From assembly GCF_028198145.1 (NCBI RefSeq), contig NZ_CP116338.1:2294001-2358000 (forward strand): a DNA stretch of 64,000 bases, read 5' to 3'. The position numbers were made by a program, and so were the translations under genes. This document shows, in pieces, positions 7,584-15,836 of this stretch (the stretch's first letter is position 1; each line of letters starts with the position of its first letter). This stretch comes from Microbacterium sp. nov. GSS16 (GTDB lineage Bacteria; Actinomycetota; Actinomycetes; Actinomycetales; Microbacteriaceae). Under the pieces are notes generated by a model. The model saw nothing but the letters and a program-made list of their open reading frames with translations, searched no databases and had not been told where the DNA came from.

Positions 7584-8957
7584 ATGCCGCACACCGAGCT
7601 TCCGAGCCGTGCATCCATCGCGTCCCGACTCGACGCGCTGCCCTTCGCCCGCCCGCATCTGCGCGTGCTCACCGGGTCGGGGCTCGGCTGGGCGCTGGAT
7701 GCGATGGATGTGGGGCTCATCTCGTTCATCATCGCGGTGCTCGCACAGCAGTGGCAGCTGACCCCCGGGCAGACCGGGTGGATCGCGTCCATCGGCTTCA
7801 TCGGCATGGCGATCGGCGCGAGCGTCGGCGGTCTGCTCGCGGATCGGCTGGGTCGGCGGCAGGTGTTCGCGATCACGCTACTGATCTACGGTCTGGCCAC
7901 CGGGGCCAGCGCTCTGGTCGGCGGCATCGCGATGCTGCTGGTGCTGCGCTTCTTCGTGGGGCTCGGCCTCGGTGCCGAGCTGCCAGTGGCATCCACCTAT
8001 GTCAGCGAGTTCGCCCCGGCGGCGATCCGCGGCCGCCTCATCGTGATCCTCGAGGCGTTCTGGGCGATCGGATGGACGGCATCCGCCCTCATCGGCTACT
8101 TCGTGATCCCGGCATCAGACGAGGGCTGGCGGTGGGCCTTCGCGCTTGGCGCGATCCCCGCGGCGTACGCACTCGTAGTGCGCTGGGGCCTGCCGGAATC
8201 GCCGCGCTGGCTGGCATCGCGGGGACGGATGCCAGAGGCCGAGCGGATCGTGTCGAGCTTCGAGACGGCCGCCGACGGACGCGCGACAGCCGGGTCGCCC
8301 GTGTCGGACGAGCCGGCATCGGCGACGGGCGCCGCGCCGACCGTCGCGGTGAACGCCGGGCAGCGCATGCGCGCGCTGTGGTCCACCGAGTTCCGCATGC
8401 GCACCCTGTGCATCTGGCTCGTCTGGTTCTGCGTGAACTTCGCGTACTACGGTGCGTTCATCTGGATCCCCAGCATCCTGGTGCAGGCAGGATACGACCT
8501 CGTGCGCTCGTTCGGATTCACCCTCCTGATCACTCTCGCCCAGCTGCCCGGCTACGCCGTGGCCGCGTGGCTGATCGAGCGATGGGGTCGCCGGGCGACG
8601 CTGTCGGTGTTCCTCGCAGGCTCCGCGGTCTCTGCGGTGCTGTTCGGCACCGCCGCCACCGACGGCGCCATCATCGCCTCGGGGATGGCTCTGTCGTTCT
8701 TCAATCTCGGCGCGTGGGGTGCGCTGTACGCCGTCACCCCCGAGTTGTATCCGACATCGCTGCGCGCGACCGGCTCGGGGTGGGCGGCGGGGGTGGGTCG
8801 TCTGGCGTCGATCATCGCGCCGCTGCTCGTTCCCGCGCTGCTCGCGTCCGGCGGGGCCGGGCTGGCCTTCTCGGTGTTCGCCGGCTTCTTCGTCGTGGCG
8901 ACGATCGCGGCCTGGGGGCTCGCTGATCTGCGTGGCCGGGCGCTCGACGAGCGCTGA
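7584..8957 (+). CDS. MFS transporter, sugar/organic-acid porter type
   Basis: A 457-residue, 12-helix major facilitator with a cytoplasmic N terminus. Diagnostic pieces are GWALDAMDVGLISF in helix 1, the loop 2-3 motif GLLADRLGRRQ, PESPRWLASRG before the central loop, ERWGRRATLS in loop 8-9 and PELYPTSLRATGSGWA in loop 10-11. These are features of the SP/aromatic-acid-symporter branch, so a proton-coupled uptake role for a sugar or aromatic or carboxylic acid is likely; the substrate is not readable. No adjacent catabolic enzyme helps to assign it. Confidence 0.85.
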   Translation: MPHTELPSRASIASRLDALPFARPHLRVLTGSGLGWALDAMDVGLISFIIAVLAQQWQLTPGQTGWIASIGFIGMAIGASVGGLLADRLGRRQVFAITLLIYGLATGASALVGGIAMLLVLRFFVGLGLGAELPVASTYVSEFAPAAIRGRLIVILEAFWAIGWTASALIGYFVIPASDEGWRWAFALGAIPAAYALVVRWGLPESPRWLASRGRMPEAERIVSSFETAADGRATAGSPVSDEPASATGAAPTVAVNAGQRMRALWSTEFRMRTLCIWLVWFCVNFAYYGAFIWIPSILVQAGYDLVRSFGFTLLITLAQLPGYAVAAWLIERWGRRATLSVFLAGSAVSAVLFGTAATDGAIIASGMALSFFNLGAWGALYAVTPELYPTSLRATGSGWAAGVGRLASIIAPLLVPALLASGGAGLAFSVFAGFFVVATIAAWGLADLRGRALDER

Positions 8958-8993
8958 TCGCGTCACCCGACCTCGTCCGGGCCGCCGCCGCAA

Positions 8994-8999
8994 TAGGCT
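8994..8999 (+). promoter_or_regulatory. -10 box (TAGGCT) of SGNH gene 9006
   Basis: TAGGCT ends 6 nt before ATG 9006, so the mRNA is predicted to be leaderless. Confidence 0.6.
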
Positions 9000-9005
9000 G
9001 AGACA

Positions 9006-9761
9006 ATGGCGGCTGTGCGGTTCGTGGCGATCGGAGACTCCTTCACCGAGGGTGTGGGCGACGAGCTGCCAGGCGGCGGCGTGCGCGGCTGGGCCGACCT
9101 TGCCGCGCAAGGATGGGCGGATGCCCTGGGCGAGCCGATCCAGTACGCCAACCTCGCCATCCGCGGTCGTCTGATCTGGCCCATCGTCGAGGAGCAGCTC
9201 GAGCCGGCGCTCGCGCTGCGGCCGACGCATCTGTCGTTCAACGGCGGGGGCAACGACATCCTCCGGCCGAACGCCGACATCGAGCACATCGCCGACGCCT
9301 TCTCGCGCGTGCTGCGGCGCTGCGACGAGGAGGGGGTGACCCTGATCCTGCTCTCCGGCGCGAACCCGAGCGCGCAGCTGCCGATGGGTCCGGTCTTCCA
9401 GCGTCGCGGCGACGCGCTGTCGGCCGCGGTGCTGCGGCGCGTCGAGGATCGCCCCGACGTGATCCGCGCGCTGAACTGGCCCGACGCCGAGCTCTCCCGA
9501 CCGCGATACTGGTCGCAGGATCGTCTGCACATGAACGCCAACGGGCACCATCGGGTCGCCGCCCGCGTGCTCCACGCGGTCGGGCTGGAGCCCCCGGAGG
9601 AGTGGTGGGCGCTGAGCACCGACCATCCGGCAGGCCCGGTCGGTCTCGCCTACTACCGGCAGTTCGTCGGGCCCTGGGTAAGGCGACGAGTGACGCGCAC
9701 ATCGTCAGGCGATGGACGAGTCGCGAAGTTCCCCGCCTGGGCCGAGATGGTGCCGAGATGA
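9006..9761 (+). CDS. SGNH/GDSL-family hydrolase
   Basis: A 251-residue esterase-type hydrolase. Block I is AIGDSFTEGVGD with the catalytic Ser near residue 11, the block II Gly is in ANLAIRG, block III is FNGGGND, and block V is DRLHMNANGHH with the Asp-x-x-His dyad. There is no signal peptide. A paralogue with the same block order lies at 43757-44584. The last bases overlap the ATG of the membrane-protein gene that follows (ATGA), so the two are co-translated. The substrate, an acyl or acetyl ester, is unknown. Confidence 0.85.
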   Translation: MAAVRFVAIGDSFTEGVGDELPGGGVRGWADLAAQGWADALGEPIQYANLAIRGRLIWPIVEEQLEPALALRPTHLSFNGGGNDILRPNADIEHIADAFSRVLRRCDEEGVTLILLSGANPSAQLPMGPVFQRRGDALSAAVLRRVEDRPDVIRALNWPDAELSRPRYWSQDRLHMNANGHHRVAARVLHAVGLEPPEEWWALSTDHPAGPVGLAYYRQFVGPWVRRRVTRTSSGDGRVAKFPAWAEMVPR

Positions 9762-10402
9762 TCACCGCCCGCGGCAGGCGGATCCCGCGACGCATCATCC
9801 AGCTGCTCGTCGGAGTGTTCCTGTACGGCATCGGCATCGCCTTCCTCGTGCGCAGCGCGCTCGGCGCCGCACCGTGGGACGTGCTGACCCAGGGCATCAC
9901 CCGGCACGTGCCCCTGAGCTTCGGTGTCGTCACGACGATCGTCAGCGGGATCGTCCTGCTGCTGTGGATCCCGATCCGTCAGCGGCCGGGCGCCGGCACG
10001 GTCGTGAACGCTCTGCTCGTCGGTCCCTCCGCCGACGTCGGGTTCCTGGTCATCCCTATGGGCGAGCAGCTGTGGCAGCAGGTGCTGCTCTTCGCCATCG
10101 GCCTGATCGTGCTGGCGGCCGCCACGGGCCTGTACATCGGCGCGCACTTCGGGCCCGGTCCTCGGGACGGGCTGATGACCGGGCTGCACATGCGCCTGGG
10201 ACGGCCCATCTGGCTGGTGCGCACATGCCTGGAGGTGACGGTCGTGCTCATCGGATGGGCGCTGGGCGGGATCGTCGGCATCGGCACCGTGCTCTTCGCC
10301 GTGCTCGTCGGGCCGCTGTGCCAGTTCTTCCTGAGGGTGTTCGCGGTTCCGCTCGAGAGGCGGACGACCCCAAGCACCGGCACCGTGTCTGTGCAGGGCT
10401 GA
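9758..10402 (+). CDS. YczE/YitT-like integral membrane protein
   Basis: A 214-residue protein with about five or six hydrophobic helices and a short basic N terminus (RGRRIPRR). The pattern GVFLYGIGIAFLVRSALGAAPWDVL followed by GPGPRDGLMTGL matches the YczE family of uncharacterised membrane proteins (the first stretch spans residues about 19-43). In Bacillus, YczE affects lipopeptide production, but the molecular role is unknown. The start is ATG 9758, overlapping the SGNH stop by 4 nt. A SUMF1-like gene begins 2 nt after its stop, so the three form one transcription unit. Confidence 0.72.
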   Translation: MITARGRRIPRRIIQLLVGVFLYGIGIAFLVRSALGAAPWDVLTQGITRHVPLSFGVVTTIVSGIVLLLWIPIRQRPGAGTVVNALLVGPSADVGFLVIPMGEQLWQQVLLFAIGLIVLAAATGLYIGAHFGPGPRDGLMTGLHMRLGRPIWLVRTCLEVTVVLIGWALGGIVGIGTVLFAVLVGPLCQFFLRVFAVPLERRTTPSTGTVSVQG

Positions 10403-10404
10403 AC

Positions 10405-11148
10405 GTGGACCTGTGGGAGATGCGCGCGCTGTCCGGCGGCGCCGTGACACTGCACGACGCGCGTCGCAAGGAGTATCGGCCCGTCGCGCTCGAGCCGTTC
10501 GAGATCGGCGTGTTCGCCGTCACCGAGGGGCAGCTCGCCGAGGTGCTGGGCATCGCCGCTCAGCACCCGCGACGCCCCGCACGCGATCTCAGCTGGTTCC
10601 GGGCGATCAGGTTCTGCAATGCGGCGTCGGAGTGGGAGGGACTCGACCCGGCCTACTCCTTCGACGGCGAGGACGTCACCTGGCACGTCGACAGCGACGG
10701 ATACCGCCTGCCCACCGAGGCGGAGTGGGAGTACGCCTGCCGCGCCGGATCGATCGGGCCGCAGTACGGTCCGCTGGACGAGATCGCCTGGACGTCACTC
10801 GACGGTGTCGGAGCGCCCCAGGACGTCGGCATGAAGCTGCCGAATCTGCACGGCCTCTTCGACACCCTCGGCAACGTCTGGGAGTGGTGCTGGGACTTCC
10901 TCGACCCCGAGCGCTACGACGACTACCGCGTGTTCCGCGGCGGCGGCTTCGCCGATGACACGTGGAGCGTCCGGGCATCCGTCCGCCGCGGAGGCGCTCC
11001 GCGCATGCATCACGACGACGTCGGCATGCGGCTCGCGCGCGGCGGCTTCGACGGACCGGACGCGGCGCAGGGCTGGTCAACGCGCGGCGATGTCGAGCGC
11101 GGCGGGCGCGGGGGAGTGCGACCGCTCGGCTGGACCCCGCGCCGCTGA
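10405..11148 (+). CDS. SUMF1/FGE-fold protein lacking the active-site cysteines
   Basis: A 247-residue protein with the sulfatase-modifying-factor (formylglycine-generating enzyme) fold: FEIGVFAVTEGQ near the start, YRLPTEAEWEYACRAG near 110, GNVWEWCWDFLD near 160 and VGMRLARGGF near 210. In true FGE two cysteines lie in the strand after RGGSW; here that segment reads RGGGFADDTWSVRASVR and has none. The protein is therefore probably not a sulfatase activator; binding or another oxidase-like function is possible. The start GTG 10405 is 2 nt after the previous stop. Confidence 0.72.
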   Translation: MDLWEMRALSGGAVTLHDARRKEYRPVALEPFEIGVFAVTEGQLAEVLGIAAQHPRRPARDLSWFRAIRFCNAASEWEGLDPAYSFDGEDVTWHVDSDGYRLPTEAEWEYACRAGSIGPQYGPLDEIAWTSLDGVGAPQDVGMKLPNLHGLFDTLGNVWEWCWDFLDPERYDDYRVFRGGGFADDTWSVRASVRRGGAPRMHHDDVGMRLARGGFDGPDAAQGWSTRGDVERGGRGGVRPLGWTPRR

Positions 11149-11202
11149 CCCGCGCTGCCCCAACCTCGCCGCGCGCAACTCCCACCGACCAGAAGGAGCA
11201 CC

Positions 11203-12021
11203 ATGGCCAGGCCCATCGAGCTGATCATCTCGCAGGGACGCGTCGGCGACCGCACCGGCGGAGCCCTCCCCGGCGCGCTGAAGACGGGGCGGGCGCTGTC
11301 GCGGATGCTCGGCGTCGACGCGCGAGTGGTCGGCACGCCCGCCGCGGCGAAGGACGACGACTGGTCGGAGTGCCTGCCGGCGGCGACTGCGACACTGCAC
11401 GCGCTTCGAGACGCCGTCCGCGACGCGTTCGCACGCGACGCGACCCCAGTGCTGGCGACCAACACCTGCGGGGCGAGCATCGGCACGCTGCCCACCGTCG
11501 CCGAGCACCATCCCGACGCCGTCGTGCTGTGGATCGACGCACACGGCGACTTCAACACACCCGACACCACGGAGTCGGGCTATCTCGGCGGGATGGTGGT
11601 GGCGGCCGCGTGCGGACTGTGGGACAGCGGGCACGGGGCCGGACTGAACCCTGCGCAGGTGGTGATCGTCGGCGGACGCGACATCGACCCGGCGGAGCGG
11701 CTGCTGCTGGATCAGCACGGTGTGACGGTGCTCACGCCGGCGGAGAGCTCACCGAACCGCGTCAGCGAGATCGTCGCCGGTCGGGATGTCTGGATCCACG
11801 TCGACTGGGACGTGCTGGAGCCCGGGTACATCCCCGCCGCGTACCGCGTGGACGCGGGCATGCTGCCGCATGAGGTCGCCGCGATCTTCGCCGCGATCGA
11901 CCCCGCACGAGTGCTCGGCGTGGAGCTGGCGGAGTTCGAGGAGGGCGACCAGGGCATCCCGTCGCATCTCAGCGTCGATCTGATCCTGCAGACCTTCCAG
12001 GCACTGCGTCTCGGCCGCTGA
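11203..12021 (+). CDS. Arginase/agmatinase-family ureohydrolase, variant metal site
   Basis: A 272-residue ureohydrolase-fold protein. The metal motif DAHGDFN (residues about 112-118) and HVDWDVLEP (about 197) supply the usual acids and histidine. The first metal-binding motif, normally GGDHS, is NTCGASIGT here, with Cys in place of His. The family hydrolyses guanidino or formimino groups (arginine, agmatine, formiminoglutamate); the substrate here is uncertain. A good GGAG ribosome site lies 6 nt before ATG 11203. It may be cotranscribed with the SUMF1-like gene 54 nt upstream and converges on the MFS gene. Confidence 0.75.
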   Translation: MARPIELIISQGRVGDRTGGALPGALKTGRALSRMLGVDARVVGTPAAAKDDDWSECLPAATATLHALRDAVRDAFARDATPVLATNTCGASIGTLPTVAEHHPDAVVLWIDAHGDFNTPDTTESGYLGGMVVAAACGLWDSGHGAGLNPAQVVIVGGRDIDPAERLLLDQHGVTVLTPAESSPNRVSEIVAGRDVWIHVDWDVLEPGYIPAAYRVDAGMLPHEVAAIFAAIDPARVLGVELAEFEEGDQGIPSHLSVDLILQTFQALRLGR

Positions 12022-12029
12022 CGCCGCGA

Positions 12030-13358
12030 TCAGCGGCGACGTCTGCGCTCGGGGTCGAGGCCCATCCGGATGCGGGTGCTCTTGCGCTCCCGGATGATGA
12101 AGGACGCGCCGAGCAGCCAGAGCGGGATCTGGGTGGCGAACGCCAGCCGGAACGCATCGAGCGAGTAGGTGTCGGGCGTGCCGGCGCCCTGCAAGTCGAG
12201 CGTGAGCCCGATGAAGAAGATCGCGATGAGCGCGGCGAGGAATCCGCCGGAGTTGGTCACGCCGGTGGCGGTGCTGAGACGGTGGGCCGGATTGTGCGTT
12301 CGGGCGTGGTCGAACGCGATCATGGATGCCGGTCCGCCCGCGGCCAGGCACACCACCAGCACGATGAGCAGCCAGATCGGCGCGGGTCCCTGCCAGAGGA
12401 TCACCGTGGTCCACGCGGCGAGCTGGATGGCGATGCTCGGCAGCACGAGCGCGAGCGACCGGCGGGTGGGGATGCGTCGTGACAGCGTGCCCAGCACAGG
12501 GCTCAGCGCCATGCTGACAAGCACGTTGACCGACAGCACGGTGGCTGCGGCGGCGGGGGAGAGGCCCTGCCCTGCCGTGAGGAACGGCATGCCCCACAGC
12601 AGCAGGAACGCCGTGCTGGCGAACGGCGTGGTGAAGTGAGACCAGAACGCCAGCCGGGTGCCGGGATGCGCCCACGCCGCGCGGATGCCGACGCCGGTGT
12701 CGATCGCCGAGGTGATCACCTGCACGACGCCCGTCTCGGTGTTGACCGTGACGTCGGCGCTGCGCTCGGGGGGATGATTGCGCACCAGCATCCAGACGAG
12801 GATGGCGAAGAGCAGGCCGAGTCCCGCGACGCTGCCGAACGTGATGGTCCAGTTCGTGGAGTGCAGCAGCACGGCCAGAGGCGTAAGTGCGATGAGCTGA
12901 CCGGTCTGGCCGACGAGACCCGTCAGCTGTCCCATCACCGGTCCGCGCTGAGCAGGGAACCAGGTCGCGACCAGACGCAGCACGGCAGGGAAGACCGCTG
13001 CGTCCCCGGCGCCGAGCAGGACGCGCGCGACGAGGGCGATGCCGATGCTCGGCGACACCGCCATCACGAACTGTCCCAGCGCCATGAGCAGCATGCCGAT
13101 CACCATGATCGGACGCGAACCGTATCTGTCGAGCAGCACCCCGATGGGGATCTGCAGTCCGCCGTACACGGCGAGCTGCACCACCGCGAACAGGGAGAGC
13201 GTCGCCGCATCGGCCTGGAAGCGCTCGGCGGCATCCACGCCCACTGCGCTGAGCGAGCTGCGGTTGGTGATCGCGAGGACGTAGGCGGCGGCGGCCACGC
13301 CCCACACCACCCAGGCTCGCCATCCGGGAGAGGTGCGGGGGAGGGGAGTAGCGCTCAC
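12030..13358 (-). CDS. MFS transporter
   Basis: A 442-residue major facilitator with 12 predicted helices. The first helix block is WGVAAAAYVLAITNRSSLS; the loop 2-3 motif is GVLLDRYGSRPI, and ARVLLGAGDAAVFPAVLRL and a loop 8-9 basic cluster (LSRRIPTRRS) follow. NRSSLS and the overall pattern resemble anion:cation/NarK-like or hexuronate porters. A basic tail (PERRRRR) ends the protein. The start is GTG 13358, set by a TAGCCT box 6 nt upstream. It converges on the arginase-family gene with an 8-nt gap and no terminator hairpin between them. Confidence 0.82.
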   Translation of the reverse strand: MSATPLPRTSPGWRAWVVWGVAAAAYVLAITNRSSLSAVGVDAAERFQADAATLSLFAVVQLAVYGGLQIPIGVLLDRYGSRPIMVIGMLLMALGQFVMAVSPSIGIALVARVLLGAGDAAVFPAVLRLVATWFPAQRGPVMGQLTGLVGQTGQLIALTPLAVLLHSTNWTITFGSVAGLGLLFAILVWMLVRNHPPERSADVTVNTETGVVQVITSAIDTGVGIRAAWAHPGTRLAFWSHFTTPFASTAFLLLWGMPFLTAGQGLSPAAAATVLSVNVLVSMALSPVLGTLSRRIPTRRSLALVLPSIAIQLAAWTTVILWQGPAPIWLLIVLVVCLAAGGPASMIAFDHARTHNPAHRLSTATGVTNSGGFLAALIAIFFIGLTLDLQGAGTPDTYSLDAFRLAFATQIPLWLLGASFIIRERKSTRIRMGLDPERRRRR

Positions 13359-13364
13359 TCGTCA

Positions 13365-13370
13365 AGGCTA
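13365..13370 (-). promoter_or_regulatory. -10 box (TAGCCT) of MFS gene 13358
   Basis: On the minus strand TAGCCT ends 6 nt before GTG 13358, which predicts a leaderless transcript. Confidence 0.55.
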
Positions 13371-13432
13371 GTCCTGGTGAGCGCCGGGATGGCGCAGCTG
13401 TCAAGTCCATCGGGCTGCGCGTCATGTCGGCC

Positions 13433-13438
13433 TAGAGT
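13433..13438 (+). promoter_or_regulatory. Probable -10 box (TAGAGT) of the Ser/Thr kinase gene
   Basis: TAGAGT lies 39 nt before ATG 13478. Unlike the leaderless genes nearby, this mRNA would have a leader of about 33 nt that contains a GGGAGGA ribosome site. Confidence 0.4.
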
Positions 13439-13477
13439 GGTCTCGTCGCTGGGCCGAACAGGCGACGGGAGGACTCG

Positions 13478-15022
13478 ATGACCGACGACGATTCGCAGCC
13501 CACCCGCGGGCTGATCGACGCACGCTACGAGATCCTCGAATGCGTCGGGCAGGGCGGGATGGCGCGGGTGTACCGCGCGAAGGACACGCTTCTCGGACGC
13601 ATCGTGGCGATCAAGCTGCTTCGCGCCGAGCTGGAGGGCGATGATGCGTCGGCCGGTCGGGCCAGGGGTGAGATGTCGGCGCTCGCCTCGCTCAACCATC
13701 CGGGTCTCGTCACACTCTACGACGCCCAGCTCGAACCGGGGCGCCCCGAGTACCTGGTCATGGAGTACGTCGAAGGACCCACCCTCGCCGACCGGATCGG
13801 GCAGGGTGCCCTCGCTCCCGCCGAAGTCGCGGCGCTGACGGCCGACCTGGCGGAGGCGCTGCACGTCGTGCACAGCGCGGGCATCGTGCACCGCGACATC
13901 AAACCGTCGAATGTGCTCATCTCGCAGGCGCCGTTTCCCGCCAGCCGGTCGGGCGCGAAACTCGCCGACTTCGGCATCTCCGCTCTGGTGGATGCCGCGC
14001 GGCTCACCTCGCCCGGCATCGTGATCGGGACCGCCGCGTACATCGCACCCGAGCAGCTTCAGGGCGCGATGCCCGCGCCGCCGGCTGACATCTACTCGCT
14101 CGGGCTGGTGATGCTCGAGGCACTCACCGGCACCCGCGCGTTTCCTCAGCCCGAGGGCATCGGCGCCGCTATGGCGAGGTTGACGGCGAGACCCGAGGTG
14201 CCGACGGAGTTCGGCTCGGGCTGGTCGGATCTGCTGACGGCGATGACGTCGACAGACCCCGCCGATCGTCCGACCGCCTCGGACGTCTTCGCCGCGGCAT
14301 CCGATCTCGCCGCGGGCCGGCCGCCGCGGCCCACCGTGCCCGCCGCTGTGGCCGCCGCCGCTCTCGCCGCCGGTGCCGTGCCGCCCGCGGCGGCCTCGAC
14401 GCCGGACGCGGAATCGGCGACCGCCGCGATGACGACGCCGACACGCTTGCTTCCTGCCGAGACGTCCGCTGCGCGGGCGACGGGCGCATCGTCTCCGACG
14501 CCCCGGCAGGCGGGACGCGGCTCGAGCCGCCCCAGGCGGCGTGTCGGTGTGATCGGCGCGGTGGCGGCTGCGGCGGTCGCCGCATCCGTTCTCGCCGGCG
14601 TATGGATGACCGGCAGCGCCGCCCCTGAGCCGGTGGCGACCACCCCGGCTGACACCGTCCCTTCCGCCCCCGCGACGCCGGCCGTGCCGGCCATCGCACC
14701 CGACGATGAGGCGGACGAGCCGCAGACCGACCAGCGCTCGGACCAGGACCGCAAGGCGCAGGAGAAGGCGGCGAAGGAGGCCGAGAAGGCGGCTCAAGAG
14801 CAGCGCAAGGCCGCGGAGAAGGCAGCCGAAGAGCAGCGCAAAGCTGCCGAGAAGGCAGCCGAAAAGGCTCGCAAGGATGCCGAGAAGGCGCGGGAGGAAG
14901 CCGAGAAGGCGGAGGAGAATCAAGAGGACGAGGCAGAGCCGACACCCGAGGGCGGAGCCGGTGGGGCGACGGAGGGCGTGACGCTGTCGACCCCGCAGCC
15001 GTCGGCGTCGCCTACCGCGTGA
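13478..15022 (+). CDS. Membrane-anchored Ser/Thr protein kinase (PknB-type, no PASTA)
   Basis: A 514-residue Hanks-type kinase. Residues about 16-265 are the kinase: Gly loop GQGGMARV, Lys in VAIKLL, HRDIKPSN catalytic loop, DFG in LADFGIS, and APE in YIAPEQL. A Pro/Ala/Thr-rich juxtamembrane linker follows, then one helix at about 355-375, so the C terminus is extracellular. The outer part is an Ala/Lys/Glu-rich coiled coil (about 421-485) and an acidic low-complexity tail; there are no PASTA repeats. The ligand is unknown. GGGAGGA precedes ATG 13478. Confidence 0.9.
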   Translation: MTDDDSQPTRGLIDARYEILECVGQGGMARVYRAKDTLLGRIVAIKLLRAELEGDDASAGRARGEMSALASLNHPGLVTLYDAQLEPGRPEYLVMEYVEGPTLADRIGQGALAPAEVAALTADLAEALHVVHSAGIVHRDIKPSNVLISQAPFPASRSGAKLADFGISALVDAARLTSPGIVIGTAAYIAPEQLQGAMPAPPADIYSLGLVMLEALTGTRAFPQPEGIGAAMARLTARPEVPTEFGSGWSDLLTAMTSTDPADRPTASDVFAAASDLAAGRPPRPTVPAAVAAAALAAGAVPPAAASTPDAESATAAMTTPTRLLPAETSAARATGASSPTPRQAGRGSSRPRRRVGVIGAVAAAAVAASVLAGVWMTGSAAPEPVATTPADTVPSAPATPAVPAIAPDDEADEPQTDQRSDQDRKAQEKAAKEAEKAAQEQRKAAEKAAEEQRKAAEKAAEKARKDAEKAREEAEKAEENQEDEAEPTPEGGAGGATEGVTLSTPQPSASPTA

Positions 15023-15036
15023 TGACCGGGAACGCG

Positions 15037-15042
15037 TAGGTT
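15037..15042 (+). promoter_or_regulatory. -10 box (TAGGTT) of the broken epimerase gene
   Basis: TAGGTT ends 7 nt before ATG 15050. The promoter looks intact although the gene is disrupted. Confidence 0.45.
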
Positions 15043-15049
15043 CGTCGCC

Positions 15050-15758
15050 ATGAGAGTCCTCGTCATCGGATGCAGCGGCCACATCGGCTCGTTCCTCGTT
15101 CCCCGTCCGGCGCGAGCCGAAAGCTTCCGATCGCGGAGGATTCGGCGTGCACCGATCAGCCGCGCGACCAGTACGGCATCCAGAAGGCGCGCATCGCCGA
15201 CCTGCTCAAGCGGGAGACCGCAGACGGGGGACTGATCACCACCTCACTGCACCCCGGTCATATCGTGGGTCCCGGCTGGCAGCCGATCGGGCCGGTCGGC
15301 AATCTGGACGAGACACTGTGGACGGCGCTGTCATCGGGTCGGACGATCGACGTGCCCGGCAGCGGCACCGAGACGCTGCATCATGTGCACGCAGACGATG
15401 TCGCTCAGGCGTTCGAGCGAGCGGTCGAGAACCGGGATGCGGCAGCGGGGGGAGGACTTCAACATCGTCGCGCCGACCGCACTGAGCGTGCGGGGGGTAC
15501 ATCGACATCGCCTCGGGATGGTTCGGCGGCGTCTCGGCGATGCGCAGCGTGAGCTGGACTCGCTTCCGGGAGCAGACGACCGCCGAGCACCCCGACGTCA
15601 GCCGCAGTCATCTCGAGCGCAGTCAGGTGTTCAGCATCGACAAGGCGCGGGCGCGTCTCGGCTACGCCCCGCGCTGCGAACCGGAAGCGGCGATCCTCGA
15701 GTCGGTGCGCTGGCTCATCGAACATGACCGGCTGCCGGTCCGAGCGCCGCTGGTCTGA
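15050..15758 (+). pseudogene. NAD(P)-dependent epimerase/dehydratase, disrupted
   Basis: Pieces of one extended SDR epimerase lie in successive frames. It opens with RVLVIGCSGHIGSFLVPR (NAD-binding loop), then jumps at about 15110 to DQYGIQKARIADLL, which contains the YxxxK active-site pattern, so roughly 100 or more residues seem deleted. It continues through SLHPGHIVGPGW, changes frame at a G6 run (15447-15452) to EDFNIVAPTALSVRG, and again at a second G6 run (15492-15497) to YIDIASGWFGG and the normal C-terminal part ending at 15758. It cannot make a working enzyme as read. Confidence 0.8.
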
Positions 15759-15836
15759 TCCCGAGGCGCTGTACTTGACGGTGCTGTTCACGACGGTGCT
15801 GTTCGCCACCGGGCTGTCGGGGACTACTCTCAGACC

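Noticed and set aside
8115..9626. 503-codon minus-strand open frame opposite an MFS gene and an SGNH gene
   Set aside because: Antisense shadow; composition is Arg/Gln/Glu-rich and lacks motifs.
14740..14925. Possible tandem DNA repeat in the kinase tail
   Set aside because: The repetition is of codons for Ala/Lys/Glu in a coiled coil, with no constant DNA unit; it is part of the gene.
13355..15082. 575-codon minus-strand open frame opposite the Ser/Thr kinase
   Set aside because: Mirror of the Ala/Lys/Glu repeat and of the kinase; the leucine/arginine repeat at its start is the reverse reading of the coiled coil.
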